From contig JACSSI010000011.1 in assembly GCA_014879345.1 (NCBI GenBank), forward strand, positions 1 through 19,955: a DNA stretch of 19,955 nucleotides. The letters are read 5' to 3'. The stretch comes from Anaerolineae bacterium (GTDB lineage Bacteria > Chloroflexota > Anaerolineae > Promineifilales > Promineifilaceae). A model generated the notes under the pieces. The model saw only the letters and a list, made by a program, of their open reading frames with translations, was not told where the DNA came from and did no database searches. Of this stretch, positions 8,018 through 18,300 are shown piece by piece; the stretch's first letter is position 1, and each line of letters opens with the position of its first letter. The translations under genes were made by a program, and so were the position numbers.

Positions 8018-11000
8018 TTAATCGTCATCCAAGACTTGAACTTGTACCGAAGCGCCGCTTAACCCACGATATTCAATGGATGGACTGTTGTTAGCCACTG
8101 GCCCAATCGCAATCGTACACGTCTGGTCAGGGTTGTTGGCGTTGTCATTATCGGCTGTAATCGTTACGGCAACGCCTGTTTGCCAGGTAGTCGCGGTTAA
8201 ATCGACAGAATTGCCGCCCGGCCCATTGCCATTGACGCTGCAAACGTTATTGGTGCTGGAGGCAGCCAGGGGAATACGCACAGTGCTGCTTGGTTGGCTG
8301 CCTAACGTGATGGTGAAAACGGCCGTGTGATTTGCGGCAGTTACCGTTTCGCTAATGGTAGCAGGGACAGGTACTGTGCGTACAATGCTGGCAACATCAT
8401 CGTTGTTGACGGTGACATTGACAGTGCCAACGGCCGAGTTACCCAAAGCCACATAAACCGGATCGCCTGTAATGCTGCTGGCGCTGACGACGCAGGTGGC
8501 ATTGCCGTCAACCACATTGTCAGCCGTACCGGTGACGGTGACAGAGACACCGGTGGTGTAGTTTGTGCTGGTGAGGGCGGCGGGTGTGCTGACGGTACAC
8601 TCGCCGGTGCTGGTAAAGGTGAGATTGACATCGCTGGCTGGTTGACTATTTAGCCGAACAGTGAAGTCGCCCGTATTGCTGCCTGTGCTGTCCACGAGCG
8701 TGAGCGTGGCAGGCGTGCGTGAGAAACCGGCAGAATCATCATTGTTCACAATGACATTGATGTCAGCAACCGCAGCGCCGTTGTAATTGGTGTCTGTTGA
8801 TATTGATGTCCCCGTAACGACTTGGCAGGTGCTGTTTGAGCCTTCATCAATATTATTAACAGGCGTCGTAACAGTGACATTCACGCCGGTTTGCCAACTG
8901 GCAACGGGAATCGTGGCAAGCGGGGTGGAAACGGTGCATCCACCAGTCACCGAGAGGGGAATGACAACATCCCCAGTCGGTAAACTACCTAGTCGAATAT
9001 TAAACTGGGCTGAATTTTGTCCAGTCGAGTCAGTTATAGAAAGAGCGGTTGGGTTGACTGTGATGGCTGCAATTTCGTCGTTTTGCACTGTCACCGTAAC
9101 AGACGCAGGTGTAAGCGTTGAATAACTGGCATCCGTTGTGGTGACGGACGGGCTTAAATTGCAAACCCGTGCCGCGTTCACAATGTTATCGATGGGGCCA
9201 GTTACCGTTACCGTGACGCCACTTTGCCAGTTGCTGCTGGTTAGAGCGGCAATGGCTGAAACGGTGCAAATGCTGTTGCTATCTGCATAGGTCACGTTGA
9301 CGTTGGCCGTCGGTTGAGAGCTAAGACGCATTGTGAAGGTGGCGGTGTTGAGTCCGGTGGTATCGGTGACAGTTAATGAGGTAGGCGCAATCTGGAAACT
9401 AGCCACATCATCATCGACTACCGTTACCGCCACCGAAGCGGGAGTAATACCGCTGTAGTTGGTATCTGTGGTGGTGACGCTGGCAGTCAGGGTGCAACTG
9501 CGGTTGCCGTTGTCGATGTTGTCGACAGGGGTTGTCACGGTCACACTGCCGCCCGCCTGCCAGTTGCTGTTGTTGAGGGTGACAGAGGTGGCGGAGCAGT
9601 TGGCATTGCTGCCGGTGTAGTTGATTTGTACGGGGGCTACAGGCTCGCTGGTGAGGGCCACCTGGAACGTTGAAGTGTTGAGTCCGGTGGAGTCGGTGAC
9701 GGAGACGGTGGTTGGGGTGACGGTGTAACCCGCCACATCGTCGTTGAGTACGGTGACAGTGACATCGGCCGGATTGATGGCCGTGTATTTGCCGTCGCCG
9801 CTGGTAACGGCCGTTACTATCGTACAAGTTTGGCTGCCATCCACAATGGCATCGTTGAAAGCCGTAATCGTAAATGTTTGCGCCGTTCTGTTGGTGAAGG
9901 TGGCGGTTGTGGGCGAAACAGAACATTGTGTGGGGGAGGCGGCAGATGTTGCCGTGAAACTCATGCCGACGGCGGAAACAGGTACGGTATCCAACGCCAC
10001 GGTAAATGTGGCTGTATTGCCGGGCGCAGCTTCGTTGATGGTTGCCTGACTTGGCCCGCTGACCTGCACCCCGGCCGTATCGTCGTCGGTGATGCTGACG
10101 GTGACGGGGTCAATGGTTAAGCCGGTGTAGCTGCCCCCGCTGGCCGTGTGCGCGATGGTGCCGATGTGGGGATCGGTTAGCTCGTCAATTTGGTCGTTAA
10201 CGGCCGTTACTGTCACCGTTTGATTGGTTGTAGCCGCAATCGTAGCCGGGAAGGTCAGGGATGTAGGCGCGGTACTCAATTCCGTACCCGGATTGAGCGC
10301 TATGGTTACTGGCACAGTCGGAATGGTAGCCAAACGAACCAGATACGTGATCGTATTCGTGCCAGAAATCGGATTTTCGTATGTCGTAGTGATGTTCGTG
10401 GTGACAACCACTCGGGGTACATCATCATCAACGACAGTTAACGCATCGCTGCTAACAGGGGCGAGCGCATTATAAAGGGCATCCGTAGAATCCGGCGTAA
10501 CGACCAGTCGGCAGCTTTGATTCCCATCTTCGTACAAATCATCCGTACCGACGACAGTCACTGTTTTGGCTGTTTTCCAATTCACTTCAGTAAAAGTCAA
10601 TGAAGTCGTTGTAGATGTGCATTGGTTAACCGTGCTAATTCCATCCGTATCAGTCAACACGACGGTCATTGACACATCACCGCCCACTGGTTGGCTGCCC
10701 AGGACAACGGAATAGGTAGTTGATTCAGGGGGTGTTGCTTCGTTAATAGTGCCGTCGGCATCTGCTGGCCCAGTAATGGTAATGGCAGCCCGGTCGTTAT
10801 CCACGATGGTGAAAGTCACTTGATCCCGGCTGGTATCAATTGTGGCATTTGTGGCGGATTCCAGATCAAGCGTGAACGTTTCTGTGGCTTCCGGGGTGGG
10901 ACTGCCCACGGCATTTTCATCAATATCATCATTGACGATAGTAACCCGAATTGTTTTTGGCGTAGAGTCCAGAGCAGGCCAGGTTACAGAGCCAGTGGGG

Positions 11001-14000
11001 ATATTGACATAATCTAAACCGGCCGTGGCTGTGCCTTCGTTGGTTCTGTATTCAAGGGTAATGGGATTACTGCTTCGTCCTGTTAAGGCAACAGTCACTT
11101 GCTGCGCCGTTTCAGTTTCGTTGGCGGTAACAGTGGCCGCAGAACTAATGGCAATTTGTGGTGGTGAATCGTTTTCTTTGATGTAAATATTGCCCAGATT
11201 GTCTTGCAGAATCACATTCGAGGAGTTATCAAAAAGTGATACCACAAAAAATTCGGGATTCGACTCGTAAATGTCATCATCATTGATCTGGATGGTGATG
11301 GTTTTTACGCCGGAAGTGGCAGCGGCCCAGGTGAGCCGGCCAATGGTAGAGTCGAAATCGGGGTCTGGCAAATCTGAGGTGGCGGCATTGTTGCCGTTGC
11401 CGTTACTGGTGCTGTAATCAACCCAGGCTTCCTGGCTGGATTTGCCAGTCATGGTGACGGGAACCGTGATTTGCAAGTCGCCTTCCGTGAGGGTGACATC
11501 ACCGATGATGATTTTGGGCGCTTCGTTGTCATCGGAGATGGTGATGGTGGCGGTACTGTCGCTGATGGCGGCGTTGGTGCTGTTGCTGAGGGTGACAATA
11601 AAGGTTTCGTCTGGCTCGTCAATATCGTCGGTGTTGATGGTGACATTAAAGGTGGTTGTGCCAGTGGCTTCTGGCGCCCAGGTGAGGGTGCCGCTGCTCT
11701 TGATATAGTCGGCTGAAGTGCCTGCGGTTGCTGTGCCATCTGAGGTGGCATAATCTACAGTGACGGCTTCGCTGCTGGCTCCGGTTAGTTCGACAGTGAT
11801 AGAGGCTTTGCCACCGGTGACGGATTCACTGATGGTCAGGTCTGAGATAGTGATGGTGGGTTCGGCGTCGTCGTCGGTGATGGTGACGGTGGCACTGCCT
11901 GTTTGGATGGTGGCGTTTTCAGCGTTGGTCAGGCTGACGACGAAGGTGCGATCTGGCTGGTCAATCTGGTTGTTGAGCAGGGGGATGGTGATGGTTTGAT
12001 CGTCGGTATCACCTTTTTCCCAGGTGAGGGTGCCGGTGGTGGTGGTGTAATCTGTGCCAGCAACGGCCGTTCCCCCGGCCGTCGCATAATCAACCGAAGC
12101 GGTATCGAAATTGTCACCACTCACAGCCACTGTGATTTTGGCCGAGCCGTCTGCTTCGGAGACGGTCACGTCTGAAATGGATAATTTAGGGATGTCGTCG
12201 GTATCGATAACAGTCAGGGTGAAACTTTGGGCAAAGGTGTCGCCAGCGGCATCTGCAACTTCCACGCGGAAGCTGAGGCTGCTGGTTGTTTCATAGTCGA
12301 TGTCAACGGCCGTTACCAGTTCATTGCCTTTAATGGTGAAGTAATCATTATTCGTGCTGCCGGAGCCAGAAACTAGGCTGTACGTGAAATCGTCACTTTG
12401 GCGGGTGATGCGCGAAAGCCGTGACCGGTTCATGGCAACCGGGATACCACCTGCCACTGCCACATCGGGATCGGTGGCCGTAAATTCACCCACGACTGTG
12501 CCAATGTTACTGTTTTCCTTGACAGAGTTGGCATCAAAAGCAATGCCGGTAGGTGGATTGTTTGGTTCCGGGGTGGGGGTGAAGGCGGCCGCGATGGCCG
12601 TGGCTGCGGCGGCTTCAGCGGCGGCGGTTGCTTCGGCGTCAATATTGGCATTTTCAGCGGCGCTGGCTGCTTCATCACCCAGGGCGGCTGCGTCGGCGGA
12701 GGCTGCATTGAGTTCTGCTTCAGCCGCCGCTTTCGCCGCTTCCAGGGCTGCGATTTCTTCATCAGAGGCACCAGCCGCCTTTGCCGCTTCAATTTGGGCT
12801 TCGATGCCGCTGAGTTGTTCACGGGCGGCATTGGCGCGTTCTTCGGCTGCGGTAAGCTGTCCTTGCAGGACAGCATAACGCTCTGCCTGGACGGTATTGT
12901 AACGGTAAAAGGCGAGGTAGCCTGTGCCACAAATGAGCAGCATCAGGAGCAAAAACAGCAGCAGAATGCGACGGGTGATGCGGGGGTCAATATCAACCTG
13001 GCCGGTTAACGATTGCCAGTCACTGGTTTTGGTCTGTATCCGAATTTTAAATGGGTAGGTTTGTGTGGAGCCGAATAACGGCCGTTTCCGTGGCCGAATG
13101 CGGAATCCCAACCATGCTTCCTGGCGGGGTGAAACCTTGATTCGCCGCATTTGCTGTTCCTGATCATCAAAGCTGGAAAGAACGGCATTTTGTGGTTCAT
13201 CAAAGTCAAAAACCAGGGCATCACTGTCATCAATGCCCATGATGGTGTATTCATTTTGGAAATTGCTGCGGTCGCTGATGGTCAGGCGGCACGTAATTTT
13301 CTCTTGCAGGTTGCTGGGATGTAAGTCCAGCCCAAAATCTTCCTGACTGCGCACGGATATATGTGCTTCATTAACTTCCACTTCCCCTTTGTCTGTGGTG
13401 GCGACGAGTCGAACGACATGCAATCCGGCCAAGATGTCTGGCGCTTGTGACAGATCAACCAACGCTGTGGTATTGATTGTTTCGTCGGGCAGCAGCTTCA
13501 TCTGATAATCAGATAACGTGACCCAGGACGGCGGATGACCGTTTGCTTCTAAACGCAATAGTATATCTTTAACCGTTACGTCGCGGTTGGTGATGGAAAT
13601 TTCAAGCAGATTTTGCGCCCCCGGATCCAGTTCGAGCGTGGGGGGCATGATGGCGATGCCTAGAATCTCGCCATCGGAATATTCGGGAACGATTTCAGCG
13701 CTGCCAACTACGGCGGGTGCGGCGGCGGCTGTGGTGGCGGCTGGCGCAGCCGTGAGCAGAGCGTCACTGGTTGCAGCGGCTCCCATCAATGCGGCGCTGG
13801 CTAACAGGGGCGCGTGATCATGTTCACGATGTTCTGCTTCAAATGGCTGCCAGCGCAAGAAGAATGGCCCCACACGCAGGGATTCTTCACTGGGCCAATC
13901 GTAGGCTTGTTCATATTCCAGCAGGCGTTCGCCCAGGAAGGTGTGGTTGGTGCTGCCCAGGTCGCTGACGCGCCAGCCCTGTGGTGAGCGTGTCAGGCGG

Positions 14001-15112
14001 ATGTGCTTACCAGATACGCTTTGGTCATTGAGCACGATGTCGTTGCTGGCTTCCCGCCCGATGGTGATTTCATCTTTATCCAGCCCTTCAATCCGGGATT
14101 CTTCGTATTGATGCACGATGAAGAGCCGGTTTTTGCCCAGAGAGGTCCAGGTTTGGTGGATGTCTACCCGGTCTTCTACGTTGATGGCGGCGACCCATTT
14201 GTTATCCAACCATTGGGTGACGACGCTGCTTTCTTTGGCGAGAACGGCCGTTTGCAAATTGGGGTTTGCTAGAGCCTGTCTGAGGGCATGAGCCAGTTCC
14301 GCCGCAGATTGATAACGGTCGCCTGGTTTTTTCTCCATCGCTTTGAGGATGATATTTTCCAGAATTTCGGGCAGATCAGGGTTGATCAGGCTGGGTGGCA
14401 GCGGTGTTTCTTCCAGATGTTTAACGATGTCGGCCGGGGCGTTGATTTTGAAGGGTAACTGCCCGGTTGTAAGTTGATAGAGGAGGATACCCAGGGCATA
14501 GATGTCAGAACGGCCGTCTATTGACCTGTTTTCGCATTGTTCAGGCGACATGTACGCCAGCGACCCCATAAAGGGGGCTGTGTCCATTTCATCGCCATCT
14601 TTGCGCTGAATAGCCAGGCCAAAGTCAGTGATGACGGCCTGACGCGGCACATAAGCGCCGTCGCGCATTTTTAGCAAGATATTGCCGGGTTTAATGTCAC
14701 GGTGGATGAGGCCGCGTTGATGGGCGTAGGACAACCCTTCTGCTATCTGGGCGGCAATGTTGATGGTCGTTTCTACCGTTGGTTTGGCTCCAGACCATTC
14801 AAGTTGGCGCATGTAGTTAACGAGGCTGCCCCCTTCAATGTATTCCATGACGATGTAGGGGGATTCTTCATACGTGCCTGTGCCATACACGGCCACAATG
14901 GCAGGAGAACTGAAATGGGCGATAGCGTCGGCTTCTTGCATGAAGCGGCTGCGGAATTGTGGCTTTTGGGCTAAGTTTGCCAACATGATTTTGAACGCGA
15001 CCATACGGTCGTGCTTTAAATCATGGGCACGGTAAACAGCGCCCATCCCACCTTCACCGAGAAGCGCTTCTATTTGATACTGTCCTATCTGTGTGCCGAT
15101 TAATTGTTTCAT
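8018..15112 (-). CDS. Giant transmembrane Ser/Thr protein kinase with FHA and Calx-beta repeat ectodomain
   Basis: The frame extends to 15181 (2387 residues), but the ATG at 15112 is preferred (2364 residues). It has AGGTGATC directly upstream, and MKQLIGTQIGQYQIEALLGEG is the usual PknB-type beginning. Numbered from that ATG: kinase domain with G19-x-G21-x-x-G24, K41, HRDIKPGN (137-144) and DFG (163-165), all intact; FHA about 349-422 with R353 and N389, but Gly368 where Arg is usual and NHT instead of NGT; an Ala-rich linker; two Ig-like regions; a membrane helix at about 716-736; an Ala/Glu coiled coil (742-842); a TPTPEP linker; a cadherin-like domain (about 853-973); then twelve repeats to the very C-terminus. 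The kinase faces the cytoplasm and the roughly 1,600-residue tail faces outward. It lies between a second kinase-like gene and a VWA-FHA gene. Its substrates are likely the local FHA partners (inference). Confidence 0.92.
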   Translation of the reverse strand: MKQLIGTQIGQYQIEALLGEGGMGAVYRAHDLKHDRMVAFKIMLANLAQKPQFRSRFMQEADAIAHFSSPAIVAVYGTGTYEESPYIVMEYIEGGSLVNYMRQLEWSGAKPTVETTINIAAQIAEGLSYAHQRGLIHRDIKPGNILLKMRDGAYVPRQAVITDFGLAIQRKDGDEMDTAPFMGSLAYMSPEQCENRSIDGRSDIYALGILLYQLTTGQLPFKINAPADIVKHLEETPLPPSLINPDLPEILENIILKAMEKKPGDRYQSAAELAHALRQALANPNLQTAVLAKESSVVTQWLDNKWVAAINVEDRVDIHQTWTSLGKNRLFIVHQYEESRIEGLDKDEITIGREASNDIVLNDQSVSGKHIRLTRSPQGWRVSDLGSTNHTFLGERLLEYEQAYDWPSEESLRVGPFFLRWQPFEAEHREHDHAPLLASAALMGAAATSDALLTAAPAATTAAAAPAVVGSAEIVPEYSDGEILGIAIMPPTLELDPGAQNLLEISITNRDVTVKDILLRLEANGHPPSWVTLSDYQMKLLPDETINTTALVDLSQAPDILAGLHVVRLVATTDKGEVEVNEAHISVRSQEDFGLDLHPSNLQEKITCRLTISDRSNFQNEYTIMGIDDSDALVFDFDEPQNAVLSSFDDQEQQMRRIKVSPRQEAWLGFRIRPRKRPLFGSTQTYPFKIRIQTKTSDWQSLTGQVDIDPRITRRILLLFLLLMLLICGTGYLAFYRYNTVQAERYAVLQGQLTAAEERANAAREQLSGIEAQIEAAKAAGASDEEIAALEAAKAAAEAELNAASADAAALGDEAASAAENANIDAEATAAAEAAAATAIAAAFTPTPEPNNPPTGIAFDANSVKENSNIGTVVGEFTATDPDVAVAGGIPVAMNRSRLSRITRQSDDFTYSLVSGSGSTNNDYFTIKGNELVTAVDIDYETTSSLSFRVEVADAAGDTFAQSFTLTVIDTDDIPKLSISDVTVSEADGSAKITVAVSGDNFDTASVDYATAGGTAVAGTDYTTTTGTLTWEKGDTDDQTITIPLLNNQIDQPDRTFVVSLTNAENATIQTGSATVTITDDDAEPTITISDLTISESVTGGKASITVELTGASSEAVTVDYATSDGTATAGTSADYIKSSGTLTWAPEATGTTTFNVTINTDDIDEPDETFIVTLSNSTNAAISDSTATITISDDNEAPKIIIGDVTLTEGDLQITVPVTMTGKSSQEAWVDYSTSNGNGNNAATSDLPDPDFDSTIGRLTWAAATSGVKTITIQINDDDIYESNPEFFVVSLFDNSSNVILQDNLGNIYIKENDSPPQIAISSAATVTANETETAQQVTVALTGRSSNPITLEYRTNEGTATAGLDYVNIPTGSVTWPALDSTPKTIRVTIVNDDIDENAVGSPTPEATETFTLDLESATNATIDTSRDQVTFTIVDNDRAAITITGPADADGTINEATPPESTTYSVVLGSQPVGGDVSMTVVLTDTDGISTVNQCTSTTTSLTFTEVNWKTAKTVTVVGTDDLYEDGNQSCRLVVTPDSTDALYNALAPVSSDALTVVDDDVPRVVVTTNITTTYENPISGTNTITYLVRLATIPTVPVTIALNPGTELSTAPTSLTFPATIAATTNQTVTVTAVNDQIDELTDPHIGTIAHTASGGSYTGLTIDPVTVSITDDDTAGVQVSGPSQATINEAAPGNTATFTVALDTVPVSAVGMSFTATSAASPTQCSVSPTTATFTNRTAQTFTITAFNDAIVDGSQTCTIVTAVTSGDGKYTAINPADVTVTVLNDDVAGYTVTPTTVSVTDSTGLNTSTFQVALTSEPVAPVQINYTGSNANCSATSVTLNNSNWQAGGSVTVTTPVDNIDNGNRSCTLTASVTTTDTNYSGITPASVAVTVVDDDVASFQIAPTSLTVTDTTGLNTATFTMRLSSQPTANVNVTYADSNSICTVSAIAALTSSNWQSGVTVTVTGPIDNIVNAARVCNLSPSVTTTDASYSTLTPASVTVTVQNDEIAAITVNPTALSITDSTGQNSAQFNIRLGSLPTGDVVIPLSVTGGCTVSTPLATIPVASWQTGVNVTVTTPVNNIDEGSNSTCQVVTGTSISTDTNYNGAAVADINVIVNNDDSAGFSRTPATLTLVDSTGSNTGDFTVRLNSQPASDVNLTFTSTGECTVSTPAALTSTNYTTGVSVTVTGTADNVVDGNATCVVSASSITGDPVYVALGNSAVGTVNVTVNNDDVASIVRTVPVPATISETVTAANHTAVFTITLGSQPSSTVRIPLAASSTNNVCSVNGNGPGGNSVDLTATTWQTGVAVTITADNDNANNPDQTCTIAIGPVANNSPSIEYRGLSGASVQVQVLDDD
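8021..12181 (-). repeat. Twelve tandem Calx-beta / Calx-beta-like repeats encoded in the giant kinase gene
   Basis: Counting from the 15112 ATG, residues 978-2364 divide into twelve units of about 105-125 residues, each ending in an acidic DDD/NDD-type turn. Units 1-4 are classic Calx-beta (DYATxxGTAxAGxDY, then TLTW, then DDxxDEPDETF). Units 5-12 are a divergent version. Seven of those eight carry one cysteine pair 33-41 residues apart, while unit 6 has none. Calx-beta domains commonly bind calcium and occur in adhesins. The protein stops exactly at the end of unit 12, with no terminal domain. Confidence 0.85.
12586..12889 (-). other. Region coding an Ala/Glu-rich coiled coil in the kinase juxtamembrane ectodomain
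   Basis: About residues 742-842 of the giant kinase (from the 15112 start) are strongly Ala/Glu/Gln-rich with heptad-like spacing (for example EERANAAREQLSGIEAQIEA). The segment begins just outside the membrane helix and ends in a TPTPEP linker. A coiled coil here would favour dimerisation of the receptor kinase, a known activation mode for PknB-type kinases. Long antisense open frames over this stretch come from its skewed composition. Confidence 0.7.
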
Positions 15113-15120
15113 GATCACCT
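15113..15120 (-). promoter_or_regulatory. Ribosome binding site deciding the giant-kinase start
   Basis: Minus-strand AGGTGATC abuts the ATG at 15112 and matches the 3' half of the full anti-SD complement. The two upstream in-frame ATGs (15130 and 15181) have no comparable purine box, and the residues they would add do not look like a kinase N-terminus. The shorter start is therefore chosen. Confidence 0.65.
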
Positions 15121-15361
15121 GTATGGGCATAGTCCGGCTGCTGGGTGGAGACCGAAGAGCACCGTGAAACGCAGATAACAAAAAACAACTCGTGTTTTTT
15201 GCGTTTCACGTTTCGTAACTATATTTGGTTGTTTGTGTCGATGATCGTGTCCTCTTTTCCTTAGCATATAGTTTAGCCCATACATTCTTTCTTTCGTATG
15301 TTACTTTTATCCAATTCTATGATTCAAGCGTTTATGTTCATCGCTTGCTCATTAAACCTGT
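15113..15361 (-). other. 249-base spacer between the two kinase genes with inverted repeats
   Basis: This is the largest gap in the window. It contains (a) a long imperfect hairpin, with CGTGAAACGC (15163-15172) against GCGTTTCACG (15201-15210) and an inner CAAAAAACA (15179-15187) against TGTTTTTTG (15193-15201); and (b) a small inverted repeat, CAAGCG (15325-15330) with CGCTTG (15342-15347), just after the kinase 2 stop. The ribosome binding site AGGTGATC is at 15120-15113. The remainder is AT-richer than the genes. I find no -35/-10 pair convincing enough to call, although a promoter for the giant kinase here would be reasonable. Confidence 0.6.
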
Positions 15362-18300
15362 TTATGGCAGTTCATAGTCGATGATAAGCTGCGGCTGGAA
15401 GCTGCTATCTGCTTCATCGCCTGCGTAGAAACTGATGCGGTCTTCCACATCGTCGCTGTTGTTGGTTAAGGTAAAGTAGAGGCGGAATTGGGAACGGCCG
15501 TTTCTGTTAATTTCCTCAAAATACGTTTCCGCTAGTCCTGCTTCCAACCAGTCGCCACTATAAAGATTTTGGATGGTAGCGACATTGCTGCTGCTGGCAG
15601 GCGCGGAAAAATCTTCGCTTTCCAATGCCCAATTGTTGTTAAAGCCGTTGTTGGGCGCCATATCAAAATAGATGACGCCCAAATTTTCTGGTTGTCCGAC
15701 GACATTGTTGCGTCGCAATTGAATCCGAGCCGACAAGATGACGGCATCATCAGGCAGTGTGCTGGTATCGAAGCTCAGGAATGTTTTGATTTGGCGTTCA
15801 TTGTTATTTCCTTCGCCGAGTTGCAAATTAACATCATCGGCGATGGGGGCGCGACCCAGGGTCTTATCTTCCATGATGTAGCCATCTTCAGCCGCCAGAC
15901 TGCGGAAGGTGTCTGAGAAGGCTGACGGGCTGAGCGTCGGCAGGGGAGTGGGGATGGCTGTTGGTGCAGCGGTGGGAATGAGCGTCGGTGTTGCCAATGA
16001 AGCCACGGTCATGGTCAGGGTATTGGAGAGGAGCGGATCCGTGCTGAGACGCTGCGCTTCCAGGCCGTCGGACAGATTGTCGCCGTCGGTATCTGAGAAG
16101 AGGGGGTTTGTGTTGAGCCGCCGTTCTTGATCATCGGTTAGGCCATCCTGGTCTGTATCAGCCAGGCGGGGATTGGTGCCTTGTGCGATTTCGTCGCCAT
16201 CGCTGAGGGTGTCACCATCGGTATCAGCCAGATTGGGGTCGGTTTCATGCACGTAGACTTCGGCGAGATTGCTCAAGCCGTCATTGTCGATGTCGGCAGG
16301 TGTGTTGAGGATGGCGGCCAGGGTTGATTCTTGGGTTAATGAGGCGATCAGGAAGCTGCCAGCACAAAGAAAGAGCAGGAGGAAGAAGATGATCAAAATG
16401 ACGGGATTGATACGAATTCGCGGACGCATTTCCACTTGCCCGCCGACGGTTTGGCCTTCACTGCCAGGCGCGGATATGCGCAGGGTGTAGGGAAGTAGTT
16501 GTTTCTTTTGGCCGAATAACGGCCGTTTCTCCGGTTTTAAGCCCAATCTGACAAGCTCCTCACCCCCAGGCGGCACGATAATTTGTGTGTAAAGATTGCC
16601 AGGGAAGACCACTTCCTCAAAGGTGGCCGGATCACTGTTTGGCGTTGATGGCTTGTCTGCCTGAGCGGGTTTCATTTTACCGCTGGCGGCTTTGCTGGCT
16701 TGCTGGCTGAGGTTCGTTCGGGGCAGCAGGTGGCCCAATCCGGGCATCATGCGGTTGAGTGCTTGCCGAGGGCTGTTTTCAAGCTGCATCATGGCGCGGC
16801 GCGGTGCTGAAACGAGGCGGCGCGTCAGCGGCAGTTTGTTGAGTGTGCCCATGTTGGCGGAAGACGGCCGTTTACCACTGCCATTTTTGCTGGGAGATGT
16901 TGGGGCAGGGGCGGCGGCTTCCTTGAGCCGCCAAATACTGAATCGCACGTCACCCTCTTCACTTGTGCCGTTGATGGTGAACAACTGCTCGGTAAGGGCA
17001 CGATTGCTAATGGTCAAAAAGCCTTGTCCGGCGTGGGTGATTAGGCTGGGTTCGAGAGCGGTGGTGAAAATGTTCTTGGGTGGTAATACCTGCACCACTC
17101 CGGGAATTGCCAGCCGTTCTTGTGGCTGGTTGGCAGAGTTGATGGTCAGCAGATAGCGGCTTGTGCCAAGAAGCACATCCTGAACTAGGGGGGGATGGAA
17201 ATAAGCGGTGACGGTTTTGCGCTCATCGGGGCGCAGGCGCAGCGGCTCCGTGGGCAATGTGACCCATTGTGCCGGGATTCTGTCCATGCTCAGGCTGAAT
17301 TCGTCAACGGCCGTTCCCTGATTCAAGATGGTGATGCCGATTTCAGTGCGCTCACCGGGCAGCACAGAAACGTCGTTGGGAGTGATGATGGCTTGAAACG
17401 GCCGTTTTTGCGCATTCATGCCCTTGCCCGGCTGCAAATGCAGGAAAAATGGGCCGACCCGCAGCGTTTGATGAGATTGCCATTCTTCGGGAATATCAGG
17501 GAGCAGCGGTTTTTCATCCAGAAACGTGCCGTTTAAACTGCCCAAATCGCGCACTTGCCAGCCTGAGGCAGTGCGTTCAAGCTGCGCGTGCTGGCGGGTG
17601 ACACCCGTATCTTCCAAAACAATGTCGTTGGTTTCACTGCGACCAATGGTGATAATTTGCCGTCTGAGACTTTGGGGCATGTCCCGTGTGACCATTACGT
17701 TGTCTTCATCTTCGGCCCAATGACTACTGGCAACGACGAGCGGGGGTGTGGGGGTAGTTTTGATGTCGAATATATCAGCCTCAACGGCCGTTTCAGACAT
17801 ACGTTCCGGCAGCGTTTCCGCCAGATTGCGTAACGCGGCGGCCATATTGGCGCCGGTTTGGTAGCGGGCTTCTGGCTTCTTCGCCATTGCCTTGAGAATG
17901 GCACCCTCCATCGCCAATGGCATTTCAGGGCGAAGTTCTCGGGGTGGCGGTGGGTCTTGGTAGGGATGCTGGCGAGCCGCTTCGGCCAGGGTGGCAGCGG
18001 TAAACGGCAAACGTCCCGTCGTCAATTGGTAGAGAAGAATGCCTAGCGAATAAATATCAGACCGGCGATCAAGCGGGCGATCTAAAAACGCTTCTGGCGA
18101 CATATAAGGCAAAGCTGGCGCAAATGGCTCCTTCTCGACGGCGATCATCGTCTCCAACGCAAAATCGCTAATCACGGCGCGGCCTGGCAGATTGTGGCTT
18201 TCCTTTGGCTTGTCATCGGTGCGGAACAAGATAACAGTAGGCCGAATATCACGATGGAGCAGCCCTTTTTGGTGGGCATAATCCAGCGCTTCTGCGATTT

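Noticed and set aside
9411..9926. 171-residue His/Gln/Arg-rich open frame on the minus strand
   Set aside because: It is an out-of-frame shadow of the Calx-beta-like repeats in the giant kinase, whose own frame is uninterrupted across the stretch.
12354..12878. 174-residue Ala-rich open frame on the plus strand
   Set aside because: It is the antisense of the kinase coiled-coil and cadherin-like region. Its Ala/Ser-rich composition mirrors the GC-skewed codons there, and it has no domain or ribosome binding site.
15113..15181. Giant kinase starting at 15181 or 15130
   Set aside because: Neither ATG has a ribosome binding site, the extra residues do not resemble a kinase N-terminus, and the hairpin right arm and loop would lie right at the start. 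The ATG at 15112 has AGGTGATC.
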